From contig JAZSMT010000029.1 of NCBI GenBank assembly GCA_045536025.1, positions 1 through 64,000 of the forward strand: a stretch of DNA of 64,000 nucleotides, given 5' to 3'. Source of the DNA: HGM11412 sp045536025 (GTDB taxonomy: Bacteria; Bacillota; Clostridia; Christensenellales; Borkfalkiaceae). Shown here piece after piece: positions 7,660 through 15,915 of the stretch. The number at the start of each line of letters is the position of its first letter. Position 1 is the first letter of the stretch. The translations under genes and the position numbers were made by a program. The notes below the pieces were generated by a model that saw only the letters and a list, made by a program, of their open reading frames with translations, made no database searches and was not told where the DNA came from.

Positions 7660-9786
7660 TTAAATTGCGTGCAAATTCTTGAGCGACAAGTCAAGAATAG
7701 GCGATGAGTGCGTTAATGCACCACTTGAAATATAATCAACTCCAATATCTACAAGGCGAGCAACGTTTTCTTTGGTTACATTTCCGCTACATTCAGTTTC
7801 TGCCTTTCCCTTGCAAAGTTTTACTGCTTCTCTCATATCTTCAACGGACATATTATCAAGCATAATAATATCAGCGCCCGCTTCTAATGCTTCTTTTAAC
7901 ATATCGAGATTTTCAACTTCGATTTCAATTTTTCTAACGAACGGAGCGTATTCTTTTGCCATCATAATTGCTTGCTTTACGCCACCTGCTGCACCGATAT
8001 GATTGTCTTTTAATAAGATACCGTCGCTCAAATTGTATCTATGATTATAGCCACCGCCAACTTTAACTGCGTACTTTTCAAAAATACGCATATTTGGAGT
8101 AGTCTTTCTCGTATCTAAAAGTTTTGTTTTCGTACCTTCAAACAACTTTGCAATATTACGAGTATAAGTTGCAATACCACTCATTCTTTGCAAGAAATTA
8201 AGAGCCGTTCTTTCGCCCGATAAAAGCACTCTTATATCTCCACGAATAACGCCAAGTTTTTCGCCTTTTTTAGCTTCATCACCGTCGTTGCAGAAGAAAA
8301 CAACCTTTGTATTTTCGTCCAAGAGTTCAAATACTCTTTTGAAAACTTCTAACCCTGCAATAACACCGTCTTGCTTACATATTAAATCTACTTCGCCTTC
8401 TTGGTAAGTACGCATTACTGAATTTGTAGTAATATCTTCGCTTGTAATATCTTCTTTAAGCGCACTTAAAATTAAGTCGTCGGCATTCATTTTCATAGTT
8501 ACGTTGTTCATTTCAGGTTTTCTCCTTTTCTCTTTTTCAATCGCTGCAAGAACAGCTTTTTTATACTCTTCTTTATAGTTTTTATATTGATTTTCGTTAA
8601 TTTTTATAGATTCATCAAAATTTGACACTTGATAATTTTCTGCTATTTGTTTTGCGGCTCTTTGAGCAAACACAAGGCTTTCAAGCAAAGAATTACTTGC
8701 AAGTCGATTCTTTCCGTGTACGCCATTACAAGCAGTTTCGCCCGATGCGTATAGCCTTTCCATAGAAGTTTTGCTATATCTATCCACGTAAATACCACCC
8801 ATAAAATAATGTTGAGATGGAACTACGGGAATAGGTTCTTTGGTAACGTCATATCCAACATCTAAACAATGCTGATAAATATGTGGGAAATGCGTTTTTA
8901 TTTCTTCTTCGGGGATAGGTGACATTGAAAGCCAAACGTGTTTGCTCCCGTCCTTTTTCATCTGTTTGAAAATAGCATCTGCCACAACGTCACGGGGTTG
9001 GAGTTCATCAACAAACCTTTCGCCTTTTGCGTTTAATAAGATTGCACCTTCGCCTCTAACTGATTCTGATATTAAAAATTCACGACCACCTGACTTATCG
9101 AAAAGAGTTGTAGGGTGTATTTGAATATAGTCTATGTGTTGTAGTTTTATGCCGTGCTTTAATGAAATAGCAAGTGCATCGCCGGTTAGGTGCGGATAGT
9201 TAGTAGAGTGTTCATACAATCCACCTATTCCACCCGTAGCCATCATTGTATAGTCCGCTAATATGTAAGAATATTTCCCATCTTTATCGTGTCCAATAAT
9301 ACCATAGCAAGTATTGTTTTTGCAAACAATATCTACCATTGTATAACTTTCTATCAAGGTGACGTTTGGAAGTTTCTTCACGGCTTCTAATAAATGCGAC
9401 GTAATCTCTTTTCCCGTTTCATCTTCGTGAAAAAGTATTCTCGGTCTTGAATGAGCGCCCTCTTTCGTATAAGCGAAATCTTCTCCATTTTTTTCAAAAC
9501 GCACGCCGTAGTCAACGAGTTCGTTAATAACCGAACGGGAAGAACGTATCATTATATCTACCGATTCGGGATTATTTTCATAATGACCGGCTCTCATCGT
9601 ATCTTCAAAGAAAGAATCGTAATCGTTTTCGTCGTGTAGTACGCAAATACCACCTTGTGCTAAAAAAGAATCGCTCTTTTCAAGTTCGTCTTTGGTTACT
9701 ATAATAATTTTTTTATCTCTTGGTAGGTTCAACGCACAATATAATCCTGCTGCACCACAACCTACGATAACAATATCCGTTTTCAT
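7660..9786 (-). CDS. Fused L-aspartate oxidase / nicotinate-nucleotide pyrophosphorylase (NadB-NadC)
   Basis: A 708-residue fusion of two consecutive NAD-pathway enzymes. Residues 1 to about 425 are NadB: the FAD-binding GCGAAGLYCA, the SRPRILF and SVRGEGAI substrate regions, and NRLASNSLLE. They oxidise aspartate to iminoaspartate. The NadB part lacks the long C-terminal helical tail of proteobacterial NadB. Residues about 430-708 are a full NadC with DTRKTTPNMR, HHRYNLSDGILLKDNH-like residues and the EVEN/DNMS barrel motifs; it makes nicotinate mononucleotide from quinolinate. The ATG at 9786 lies four bases after nadA; a TTG five codons upstream is possible. NadA acts between the two halves. 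Confidence 0.93.
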   Translation of the reverse strand: MKTDIVIVGCGAAGLYCALNLPRDKKIIIVTKDELEKSDSFLAQGGICVLHDENDYDSFFEDTMRAGHYENNPESVDIMIRSSRSVINELVDYGVRFEKNGEDFAYTKEGAHSRPRILFHEDETGKEITSHLLEAVKKLPNVTLIESYTMVDIVCKNNTCYGIIGHDKDGKYSYILADYTMMATGGIGGLYEHSTNYPHLTGDALAISLKHGIKLQHIDYIQIHPTTLFDKSGGREFLISESVRGEGAILLNAKGERFVDELQPRDVVADAIFKQMKKDGSKHVWLSMSPIPEEEIKTHFPHIYQHCLDVGYDVTKEPIPVVPSQHYFMGGIYVDRYSKTSMERLYASGETACNGVHGKNRLASNSLLESLVFAQRAAKQIAENYQVSNFDESIKINENQYKNYKEEYKKAVLAAIEKEKRRKPEMNNVTMKMNADDLILSALKEDITSEDITTNSVMRTYQEGEVDLICKQDGVIAGLEVFKRVFELLDENTKVVFFCNDGDEAKKGEKLGVIRGDIRVLLSGERTALNFLQRMSGIATYTRNIAKLFEGTKTKLLDTRKTTPNMRIFEKYAVKVGGGYNHRYNLSDGILLKDNHIGAAGGVKQAIMMAKEYAPFVRKIEIEVENLDMLKEALEAGADIIMLDNMSVEDMREAVKLCKGKAETECSGNVTKENVARLVDIGVDYISSGALTHSSPILDLSLKNLHAI

Positions 9787-9790
9787 AATA

Positions 9791-10702
9791 TTACTTTGCA
9801 AGCTCCAACATCTTATCTAACGGCAATATTGCCTTTTTCATAGTATCTTCACTAATTTCTATTGCGTTTTCTTCGGTTTCCAATACTTTCAAAAGTTTTT
9901 CTAAAGTATTAAGTTTCATATCCACGCAACAAGGACTTGTCTTTGTAAAATAGAACTTTTTATTAGGATTATCTTGTTCTAACTTAAACTGAACGCCATC
10001 TTCGGTGCAAATAATAAATTCGTTATTGTCAGACTTGTTTGCAAAGTCAATAATTTCTGCTGTGCTACCGATATAGTCGGAAAGAGCAATTATTTCTTCT
10101 TCACATTCGGGGTGAGTAAGCACAAGTGCATTAGGATATAATTTCTTTGTTTCCAATAACTCTTCCACCAAGAGTTTAGCGTGTATAGGACAATATCCGT
10201 CATTTAGAATAATGTTTTTTTCAGGAACTTGTTCTGCAACGTATCTGCCAAGATTTTTGTCGGGTATAAAGAAAATATTTTTATTAGGTAAATTCCTAAC
10301 GATTTTTACGGCATTAGAAGATGTAACGCAAACGTCGCTTTTACATTTGAGTTCTGCCGTAGAATTGATATAACAAACAACCGCTAAATCTTTATATTTT
10401 GCCCTCATTTCTTCTATTTTACCTTCTTTTACCATTCGTGCCATAGGGCAATCAGCACTAACATCAGGCATTAAAACTTTCTTTTTAGGATTAAGTATTT
10501 TTGCGCTTTCACCCATAAAAGCTACACCACAAAATACGATAACGTCTGCCGTACTGTTTTTTGCAATCTTTGCAAGATAGAAAGAATCTCCAACGTAATC
10601 AGCTACTTCTTGTATTTCAGAAGGCGTATAGTAGTGTGCAAGTATAATAGCGTTCTTTTTTTCTTTTAACTCACGGATTTTAATTTCCGTTTCCATCTTC
10701 AT
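9791..10702 (-). CDS. nadA: Quinolinate synthase NadA
   Basis: A 303-residue NadA of the short type. It condenses iminoaspartate with dihydroxyacetone phosphate to quinolinate using a [4Fe-4S] cluster. The three cluster cysteines are recognisable at about C85 (SADCPMA), C171 (DGYCPIH) and C258 or C259 (SPCCVDM), the spacing seen in short NadA proteins. Substrate residues AHYYTPSEIQ and GDSFYLA are at the N terminus. GAGG lies nine bases before the ATG. It is the first gene of the NAD operon and has a consensus promoter. Confidence 0.96.
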   Translation of the reverse strand: MKMETEIKIRELKEKKNAIILAHYYTPSEIQEVADYVGDSFYLAKIAKNSTADVIVFCGVAFMGESAKILNPKKKVLMPDVSADCPMARMVKEGKIEEMRAKYKDLAVVCYINSTAELKCKSDVCVTSSNAVKIVRNLPNKNIFFIPDKNLGRYVAEQVPEKNIILNDGYCPIHAKLLVEELLETKKLYPNALVLTHPECEEEIIALSDYIGSTAEIIDFANKSDNNEFIICTEDGVQFKLEQDNPNKKFYFTKTSPCCVDMKLNTLEKLLKVLETEENAIEISEDTMKKAILPLDKMLELAK

Positions 10703-10738
10703 TTGAAAAAACCTCGTGCATATAATTTCGTTTTATAA

Positions 10739-10779
10739 ATTATAACACTTTACTTTACATCTGTCAACTTTACTGTAAA
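10739..10779 (-). promoter_or_regulatory. NAD operon promoter with a candidate NiaR operator
   Basis: Minus strand: -35 TTGACA (10762-10767), 17-bp spacer, -10 TATAAT (10739-10744), a perfect consensus. An inverted repeat TTTACA/TGTAAA (arms 10754-10759 and 10774-10779) brackets the -35 box. ACA-N2-TGT (ACAGATGT) sits directly on it. Repression by NiaR at this site is inferred from position and gene content. Confidence 0.65.
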
Positions 10780-10921
10780 CTTTTAGAAAAGTTTTTAGAA
10801 AAAAATTTACTTGTGAAGTTAGCATATCCTGCGCTAAAAAATTCCTAACTATCACATTTAAGTTTAGTCAATTTAAAGTTTATGTAATCTTCCATTTTTT
10901 GTAAAGAAAAAGAACTCAGAC
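10780..10921. other. AT-rich spacer upstream of the NAD promoter
   Basis: I see no ORF, hairpin with T-run or repeat here. It separates the NAD promoter from the hairpin array. Confidence 0.4.
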
Positions 10922-11210
10922 GTTAAAGCCGAGTCCCTACAAGGGATTCGGCAACTAAATAAATCCGCAAACGGATTTGTTATATCCGTCTAACAACGGG
11001 TGATATCGCCTACGGCGGTGAAATTTGCCTAACGGCAAGTTGTGGATTTATTTAATATAACTGCGACTGCAAGTCGCAATCTAACGCAAAATTGTTTTGC
11101 ATATCACTTTTAGCCACAAGGCTAAAAATAAAACTAAATTATCTTAATTTTTTGTTGTAAGGATAAAGCCCACCATATTTTGCCTTAAAGCGAAGTATAG
11201 TGGGCTACAC
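10922..11210. repeat. Non-coding array of about nine short hairpins
   Basis: Consecutive perfect or near-perfect hairpins follow each other with almost no gaps. Examples are GCCGAGTCCCT/AGGGATTCGGC (10928-10952), AAATCCG/CGGATTT, CCGT/ACGG, CGCC/GGCG preceded by TGATAT, TTGCC/GGCAA, TGCGACT/AGTCGCA, GCAAAA/TTTTGC, TTTTAGCC/GGCTAAAA and AGCCCAC/GTGGGCT (11167-11205). An outer pairing of CTAAATAAATCCGCAA (10955-10970) with TTGTGGATTTATTTA near 11040-11055 could close four of them into a multi-arm junction. No ORF spans the region. It could be a structured RNA or a decayed palindromic mobile repeat. Confidence 0.7.
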
Positions 11211-11303
11211 TTTTGTATTAAATTAAAATTCCCTTATAGGAACGCCCTAATCCGAGTTCTAATTTTCTTTTGACCGCTTGAAAGTACAATTTCCTATAAA
11301 TTT

Positions 11304-11355
11304 TTAATGTTTCAAAAAATCCCTAAGAGAAGAGCGCTAAACGGCGGTTTTTTAG
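11304..11355 (-). repeat. Right inverted repeat bounding the NAD block
   Basis: On the minus strand, AAAAAACCGCC, GCGCTCTTC and TAGGGATTTTTT follow each other, mirroring 5612-5652. It overlaps the stop codon of deoA and its weak terminator stem. Confidence 0.55.
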
Positions 11356-11357
11356 CG
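11325..11357 (-). terminator. Weak terminator of the deo operon
   Basis: Minus strand: CGCTAAA, a 9-nt loop, TTTAGCG, followed by the pyrimidine-rich CTCTTCTCTT. The stem overlaps the deoA stop codon. The poor T-run makes it doubtful. Confidence 0.4.
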
Positions 11358-12647
11358 TATAGTTTTTTTAATTAAAAGGTTTTTAATGGGCTGACTATCC
11401 GATATTGATATTGCAGATAAAAATTCTTGCTTAGATTTTTGAAACAAACTCTCGTTACTTGAGTACAGCGTACACAAAAGTTCGCCTTTTTCCACACTGT
11501 CGCCCACTTTTTTATTTAAAATTATTCCTGCTTTATAGTCAATTATATCTTCTTTAGAGTTTCTGCCTGCGCCTAAATATAAACTTGCAATACCCACCTT
11601 TTCAGCGTTAAGCTTATTGATATAACCATTAAAGCTTGAATAAATTTCGAATTTGTAAGGAGGTAAATAACTATCGTTTTCAAAACCTTCTAAGCTACCG
11701 CCTTGCAAGGTAATAAACTCTTTAAATTTTTGGTATGCGCTACCTGAATTTATAGAGTTGTCAAAGGCGTTTTCGCAAAGCTCATAATCGCCGTAGCCCG
11801 ACAAACATAATATCTCGGCAGACAAGTGTTTGCACACCTCGTACAAATCGCCTTTTACCTTTCCTCTTAATAGGTCTATTGACTCTTTAACCTCTAAAGC
11901 GTTTCCTATTGCATTTCCTAAAGGCTGGCTCATATCCGTTATAACGGCTGAAATCTTTTTGCCAGCGCCCTTTCCTATATCCACCATAACCTTAGCAAGT
12001 TCTTCAGCGTCTTCCTCCGTTTTCATAAACGCACCGTCACCCGTCTTTACGTCTAAAACGATAACGTCGTCACTAGCGGTTAACTTTTTGCCCATAATAC
12101 TTGACGCTATAAGTGGAATACTATCAACCGTTGCAGTAACGTCTCTAAGGGCGTAAAAAATTTTATCGGCAGGGGCTAAATTATCCGTTTGCCCTATGAT
12201 TGAAAGCCCCGATTTTTTACATGCCGACAAAAACTCGTTATAATCAAGGTCTACCCTAAAGCCTTTTATCGACTCTAGCTTATCTACCGTTCCGCCCGTG
12301 TGGCCAAGCCCGCGCCCACTCATTTTTAAAACCTTAAGCCCAAGCGAAGCAACCACGGGCGAAATAATTAAACTCGTTTTGTCGCCAACGCCACCCGTTG
12401 AGTGTTTGTCAACCTTAATTCCGTCTATATCGGCAGAAGATACGGTTGCGCCAGAACTAGCAATTTCCAAGGTAAAGTCAAGCGTTTCACGCGCAGTCAT
12501 ACCCTTAAAATACACCGCCATTAAAAATGCGGAAATTTGGTAATCGGCAACCTCTTTAGATACCGCGCCCTTAACGATAAACGACAGTTCTTCTTTGCTA
12601 AGTTCTAAACCGTCGCGCTTTTTCTTAATTATATCGTATGCTCTCAT
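11352..12647 (-). CDS. deoA: Pyrimidine-nucleoside (thymidine) phosphorylase
   Basis: A 431-residue nucleoside phosphorylase that splits thymidine, deoxyuridine or uridine with phosphate into base and (deoxy)ribose-1-phosphate. Substrate residues are visible in KVDKHSTGGVGDK (phosphate and base binding) and SGRGLGHTGGTVDKLES. Length fits the Firmicutes pyrimidine-nucleoside phosphorylase (Pdp) group, so the symbol pdp would be equally proper. It overlaps deoB by four bases (ATGA), giving coupled translation in deoD-deoB-deoA. Confidence 0.94.
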   Translation of the reverse strand: MRAYDIIKKKRDGLELSKEELSFIVKGAVSKEVADYQISAFLMAVYFKGMTARETLDFTLEIASSGATVSSADIDGIKVDKHSTGGVGDKTSLIISPVVASLGLKVLKMSGRGLGHTGGTVDKLESIKGFRVDLDYNEFLSACKKSGLSIIGQTDNLAPADKIFYALRDVTATVDSIPLIASSIMGKKLTASDDVIVLDVKTGDGAFMKTEEDAEELAKVMVDIGKGAGKKISAVITDMSQPLGNAIGNALEVKESIDLLRGKVKGDLYEVCKHLSAEILCLSGYGDYELCENAFDNSINSGSAYQKFKEFITLQGGSLEGFENDSYLPPYKFEIYSSFNGYINKLNAEKVGIASLYLGAGRNSKEDIIDYKAGIILNKKVGDSVEKGELLCTLYSSNESLFQKSKQEFLSAISISDSQPIKNLLIKKTIR

Positions 12648-13744
12648 AATAAAATATCTTTTACCGTTTTACTAACGTAATCAAAGCCGTTTATAGTTCC
12701 TAAATTTTCGCTTTTTAATTTCTTATCGTATAAAATAAACGGAACGTCCTCTCTAGAGTGGTCGGTTGAGGGGGTTGAGGGATCGCAACCGTGGTCGGCA
12801 GTAATAATTAAAACGTCGTTTTCTCTCATACCATTTAAAAACTCACCCAAAAAAACGTCAAATTCGTTTAGGGCTTGGGTGTAACCTAAAACGTCGTTCC
12901 TATGACCGAAAACACTGTCAAAATCAACGAAATTTACAAAACACAATCCGTCAAAATCTCGGTTTTGCATTTCTAAAACCTTATTAAAACCGTCAGCATT
13001 AGATTTAGTTTTAAAACTTTCAGTAATTCCTTGCCCTGCAAATATATCTTTAATTTTACCTACTGCTATAACCTCTTTTCCACTTTCTTTAATATAGTCA
13101 AGCATAGTTTTTTGAGGTGGCTTTAACGAATAGTCTTTTCGATACGCCGTTCTAGTATACGGATAGTCGCCCGTAAACGGCCTTGCAATTACTCTACCCA
13201 CGTTTTTAAGCATTTCTCTAGCAATTTCCGAGTATTGATACAACTTTTCAAGCGGAACAACGCTATCGTGCGTGGCTATTTGAAAAACGCTATCAGCCGA
13301 CGTGTAAACGATAGGATATCCCGTTTCTATATGCTCTTTGCCGTAGTCTTTTATAACTTCCGTACCCGAATAAGGTTTATTACACAACGTTTTAGTGCCA
13401 ATACGCCTTTCAAACTCTTCTATTATTTCCTTAGGAAAACCATCTTTATAAGTAGGTAGAGGTGCGCTTGAAACAACGCCCGCAATTTCCCAATGCCCAA
13501 GCGTGGTATCTTTGCCAGCGCTTTTTTCTTTAAGGCGCGCATACGAGGCTAAGGGGTTTTTAACCCCACCTTGTACACCGTCAATATTAAAAAGCCCAAG
13601 TCTTTTAAGATTTTCAACTTTTAAACAACCACTAGATAAAATCGAGTCAAGCGTGTTAGAGCCTTTATCTCCAAACAAGTCAGCGTCTACTGCTCCACCT
13701 ATTCCAAGGCTATCTAAAACCATTAAAAATACGCGTTTTTTCAT
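12644..13744 (-). CDS. deoB: Phosphopentomutase DeoB
   Basis: A 366-residue phosphopentomutase of the alkaline phosphatase superfamily. It converts (deoxy)ribose-1-phosphate made by the phosphorylases on both sides to the 5-phosphate. Metal ligands lie in VLDSLGIGGAVDAD at the N terminus and in TADHGCDPS and DHSREDVPF near the C terminus. GKDTTLGHWE holds the phosphorylated threonine. Shorter than the proteobacterial form (about 405) and close to other clostridial ones. It overlaps both neighbours by four bases. Confidence 0.96.
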   Translation of the reverse strand: MKKRVFLMVLDSLGIGGAVDADLFGDKGSNTLDSILSSGCLKVENLKRLGLFNIDGVQGGVKNPLASYARLKEKSAGKDTTLGHWEIAGVVSSAPLPTYKDGFPKEIIEEFERRIGTKTLCNKPYSGTEVIKDYGKEHIETGYPIVYTSADSVFQIATHDSVVPLEKLYQYSEIAREMLKNVGRVIARPFTGDYPYTRTAYRKDYSLKPPQKTMLDYIKESGKEVIAVGKIKDIFAGQGITESFKTKSNADGFNKVLEMQNRDFDGLCFVNFVDFDSVFGHRNDVLGYTQALNEFDVFLGEFLNGMRENDVLIITADHGCDPSTPSTDHSREDVPFILYDKKLKSENLGTINGFDYVSKTVKDILL

Positions 13745-14457
13745 AGTTTATCCATCTGGGTTGCTGTATCAAGCGCAATTTTCATCATATCGGTAAAAGA
13801 CTTTTCACGTTCTTCGCTAGTAGTTTCTTTACCGGTAACTAAACTGTCTGACACGGTGAGAATTGAAAGTGCTCGCTTATTGAGCCTTGACGCCGTCATA
13901 TAAAGTGCAGCTGATTCCATTTCAACGGCTAAAACCCCCATTTTTGCCCAAGAAAGAGGCGAAGTTACGTCGTTATAAAACCTATCGCTTGACAAAACGT
14001 TGCCAACGCTATAATTTTTACCAAGTTTTTCACAAGCCGATACGGCGTTTTTAAGTAAAGTGTAATCGCAAATGGGCGCAAAATCACCAGAGAGTGCGTA
14101 TTGCGATGCAAAATTACTATCCGTGCACGCGCCTTGCGCTAAAACTATATCGTAAAGCTCAAGCTTATCTGATAACGCGCCTGCCGAGCCTACTCTTATA
14201 ATATTTTCAACGCCGTAAAAGGAATACAGCTCGTATGAATATATGCCCATAGACGGCATACCCATACCCGACGCCATTACCGAAACTTTTACACCGTTAT
14301 AGTAGCCCGTATAGCCTTTAATTCCCCTAACGTCGTTTACGAGCTTAGCGTCCTTTAAAAAAGTTTTGGCAATAAATTCCGAACGCTTAGGATCGCCTGG
14401 CATAAGTATGGTTTTAGCAAAATCTTTACTGTTTGCACTATTGTGTGGTGTTGACAT
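13741..14457 (-). CDS. deoD: Purine-nucleoside phosphorylase DeoD
   Basis: A 238-residue hexameric-type purine-nucleoside phosphorylase. It cleaves inosine, guanosine and adenosine (deoxy)nucleosides. Family motifs include MPGDPKRSEFIA at the N terminus, GMGMPSMGIYSYEL, RVGSAGAL and AVEMESAALY. AAAGGAG precedes the ATG. First gene of the deo operon, with its own promoter (14478-14506). Confidence 0.96.
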   Translation of the reverse strand: MSTPHNSANSKDFAKTILMPGDPKRSEFIAKTFLKDAKLVNDVRGIKGYTGYYNGVKVSVMASGMGMPSMGIYSYELYSFYGVENIIRVGSAGALSDKLELYDIVLAQGACTDSNFASQYALSGDFAPICDYTLLKNAVSACEKLGKNYSVGNVLSSDRFYNDVTSPLSWAKMGVLAVEMESAALYMTASRLNKRALSILTVSDSLVTGKETTSEEREKSFTDMMKIALDTATQMDKL

Positions 14458-14477
14458 AATTAATCTCCTTTTATATT

Positions 14478-14506
14478 ATTATATCCCACTTGAATATTTT
14501 TGTAAA
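14478..14506 (-). promoter_or_regulatory. Promoter of the deo operon
   Basis: Minus strand: -35 TTTACA (14501-14506), 17-bp spacer, -10 TATAAT (14478-14483). It directly follows the terminator of thyA-folA. Confidence 0.7.
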
Positions 14507-14511
14507 TACAA

Positions 14512-14540
14512 AATAAAAAAGACCTATTTAGGTCTTTTTA
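14512..14540 (-). terminator. Terminator of thyA-folA
   Basis: Minus strand stem AAAAGACCT/AGGTCTTTT followed by TTATTT. The 5' arm begins at the folA stop codon. Confidence 0.8.
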
Positions 14541-15035
14541 GAATTTTAAGGGGTTTGGGTTTTTATAGGTTGTAAACCTTATGGTATAGCCGTTCGTTTC
14601 AATAGGCTCTGATTGATAGGTAATTTCAAAACCTAACTCGTCAAGATTTGGATAAAATACCGTTGCCTCACCGTTGGCATCAACTTTTGTTATATAGCAC
14701 TCGTCGCAATAGGGCACCATAGTTTTGTAAAACATTGCACCGCCTATTACGAATACGTCGTCACTATTGTACTTGGAAAGTTCACTAGATAACTCTTCAA
14801 GCGTGTGAACCACAATGCAATCGTCCCTCTCAACGCCGTCGGGCGCTAAAACGATGTTAGTTCTATTTTTAAGTGGTTTTGAACCGGGGAAAGAAAGCAA
14901 GGTATTATAACCCATACAAACGGTTTTGCCCGCCGTTTTTTCACGGAAAAACTTCATATCTTCAGGGAGAGAAAAAAGTAGGTCGTTATTTTTACCTATG
15001 CCCCAGCACTTATCTACTGCTACTATCGATTTCAT
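14538..15035 (-). CDS. folA: Dihydrofolate reductase
   Basis: A 165-residue DHFR that regenerates tetrahydrofolate after the thymidylate synthase reaction. Seen: IVAVDKCWGIGKNNDLLFSLP (Met20-loop region) with the acidic residue in EDMKFFREKT, GKTVCMGYNT, and VIGGAMFY. It overlaps the thyA stop by one base (TAATG), so translation is coupled. The 3' end runs into the operon terminator. Confidence 0.95.
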   Translation of the reverse strand: MKSIVAVDKCWGIGKNNDLLFSLPEDMKFFREKTAGKTVCMGYNTLLSFPGSKPLKNRTNIVLAPDGVERDDCIVVHTLEELSSELSKYNSDDVFVIGGAMFYKTMVPYCDECYITKVDANGEATVFYPNLDELGFEITYQSEPIETNGYTIRFTTYKNPNPLKF

Positions 15036-15865
15036 TAAATTGCAACCTCCAACTTATCATTTAGCGGTGTGGACTTATAGTCAACGAGCTTAAAGTCGTC
15101 AACCGTAAAGTCGTAAAAGTTCTTTATATCCTTGTTAACGATAAGCTTAGGCGCTTCAAACTGCTCGTTTTTAAACATTTCTTTAAGGGCTGGAATATGC
15201 CTATCGTAAATGTGCGCGTCAGATATAACGTGAACGAGCTCGCCAACCTCAAGGTTAGAAACTTGTGCAAGCATAATAAGAAGAATAGAATATTGAACGA
15301 CGTTCCAGTTGTTTGCAACAACCATATCGTTTGAACGCTGATTGAGTATACCGTTAAGCTTGCCTGCCGACACGTTAAACGTCATAGAATAAGCACAAGG
15401 GTATAAATTCATTTCGTGAAGGTCTTGAAAGGTATAAATATTAGTCATTATCCTTCGAGAATAAGGGTTGTTTTTAAGGTCGAAAAGCACTCTATCAACT
15501 TGATCCATTTCGCCTTCTTTATACTTGTGCTTAACACCAAGCTGATAACCGTAGGCTTTACCTATCGAACCACTTTCGTCAGCCCATTGATCCCAAATTT
15601 TAGAATTTAAATCGTGAATATTATTGCTCTTTTTTTGCCAAATCCACAAAATTTCGTCAATGGAGGATTTAAAAAAGGTTTTTCTTATCGTTAAGATGGG
15701 AAATTCCTTTTGTAAATCGTAGCGGTTTACGATACCGAATTTTTTAACGGTATGCGCAGGCGTGCCGTCAGCCCAGCGTGGGCGAACGTTTTGGTCGGTA
15801 TCCCAATAACCGTTTTCAATAATATCCGTGCAATTATGAATAAAAACTTTATCTGCGTAACTCAT
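15035..15865 (-). CDS. thyA: Thymidylate synthase ThyA
   Basis: A 276-residue thymidylate synthase that methylates dUMP using methylene-tetrahydrofolate. The nucleophile lies in LYPCAYSMTF, where most ThyA proteins have PCH. NQRSNDMVVANNWNVVQY and HVISDAHIYDRHI are the dUMP-binding stretches. The PCAY variant resembles the ThyA type of some Firmicutes and their phages. AAGGAAG precedes the ATG. It is the first gene of thyA-folA. Confidence 0.94.
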   Translation of the reverse strand: MSYADKVFIHNCTDIIENGYWDTDQNVRPRWADGTPAHTVKKFGIVNRYDLQKEFPILTIRKTFFKSSIDEILWIWQKKSNNIHDLNSKIWDQWADESGSIGKAYGYQLGVKHKYKEGEMDQVDRVLFDLKNNPYSRRIMTNIYTFQDLHEMNLYPCAYSMTFNVSAGKLNGILNQRSNDMVVANNWNVVQYSILLIMLAQVSNLEVGELVHVISDAHIYDRHIPALKEMFKNEQFEAPKLIVNKDIKNFYDFTVDDFKLVDYKSTPLNDKLEVAI

Positions 15866-15884
15866 AAATTTCTTCCTTTTAATT

Positions 15885-15913
15885 ATATTAACATAATTAA
15901 ACTTAATTGTAAA
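15885..15913 (-). promoter_or_regulatory. Promoter of thyA-folA
   Basis: Minus strand: -35 TTTACA (15908-15913), 17-bp spacer, -10 TAATAT (15885-15890). Confidence 0.6.
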
Positions 15914-15915
15914 GA

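Noticed and set aside
10922..11210. CRISPR array
   Set aside because: The hairpins have different sequences and no regular repeat-spacer period; no cas genes are in the window.
5612..11357. Active integrative element with attL/attR in a tRNA
   Set aside because: The recombinase is dead, the bounding repeats are inverted instead of direct, and no tRNA lies at either border.
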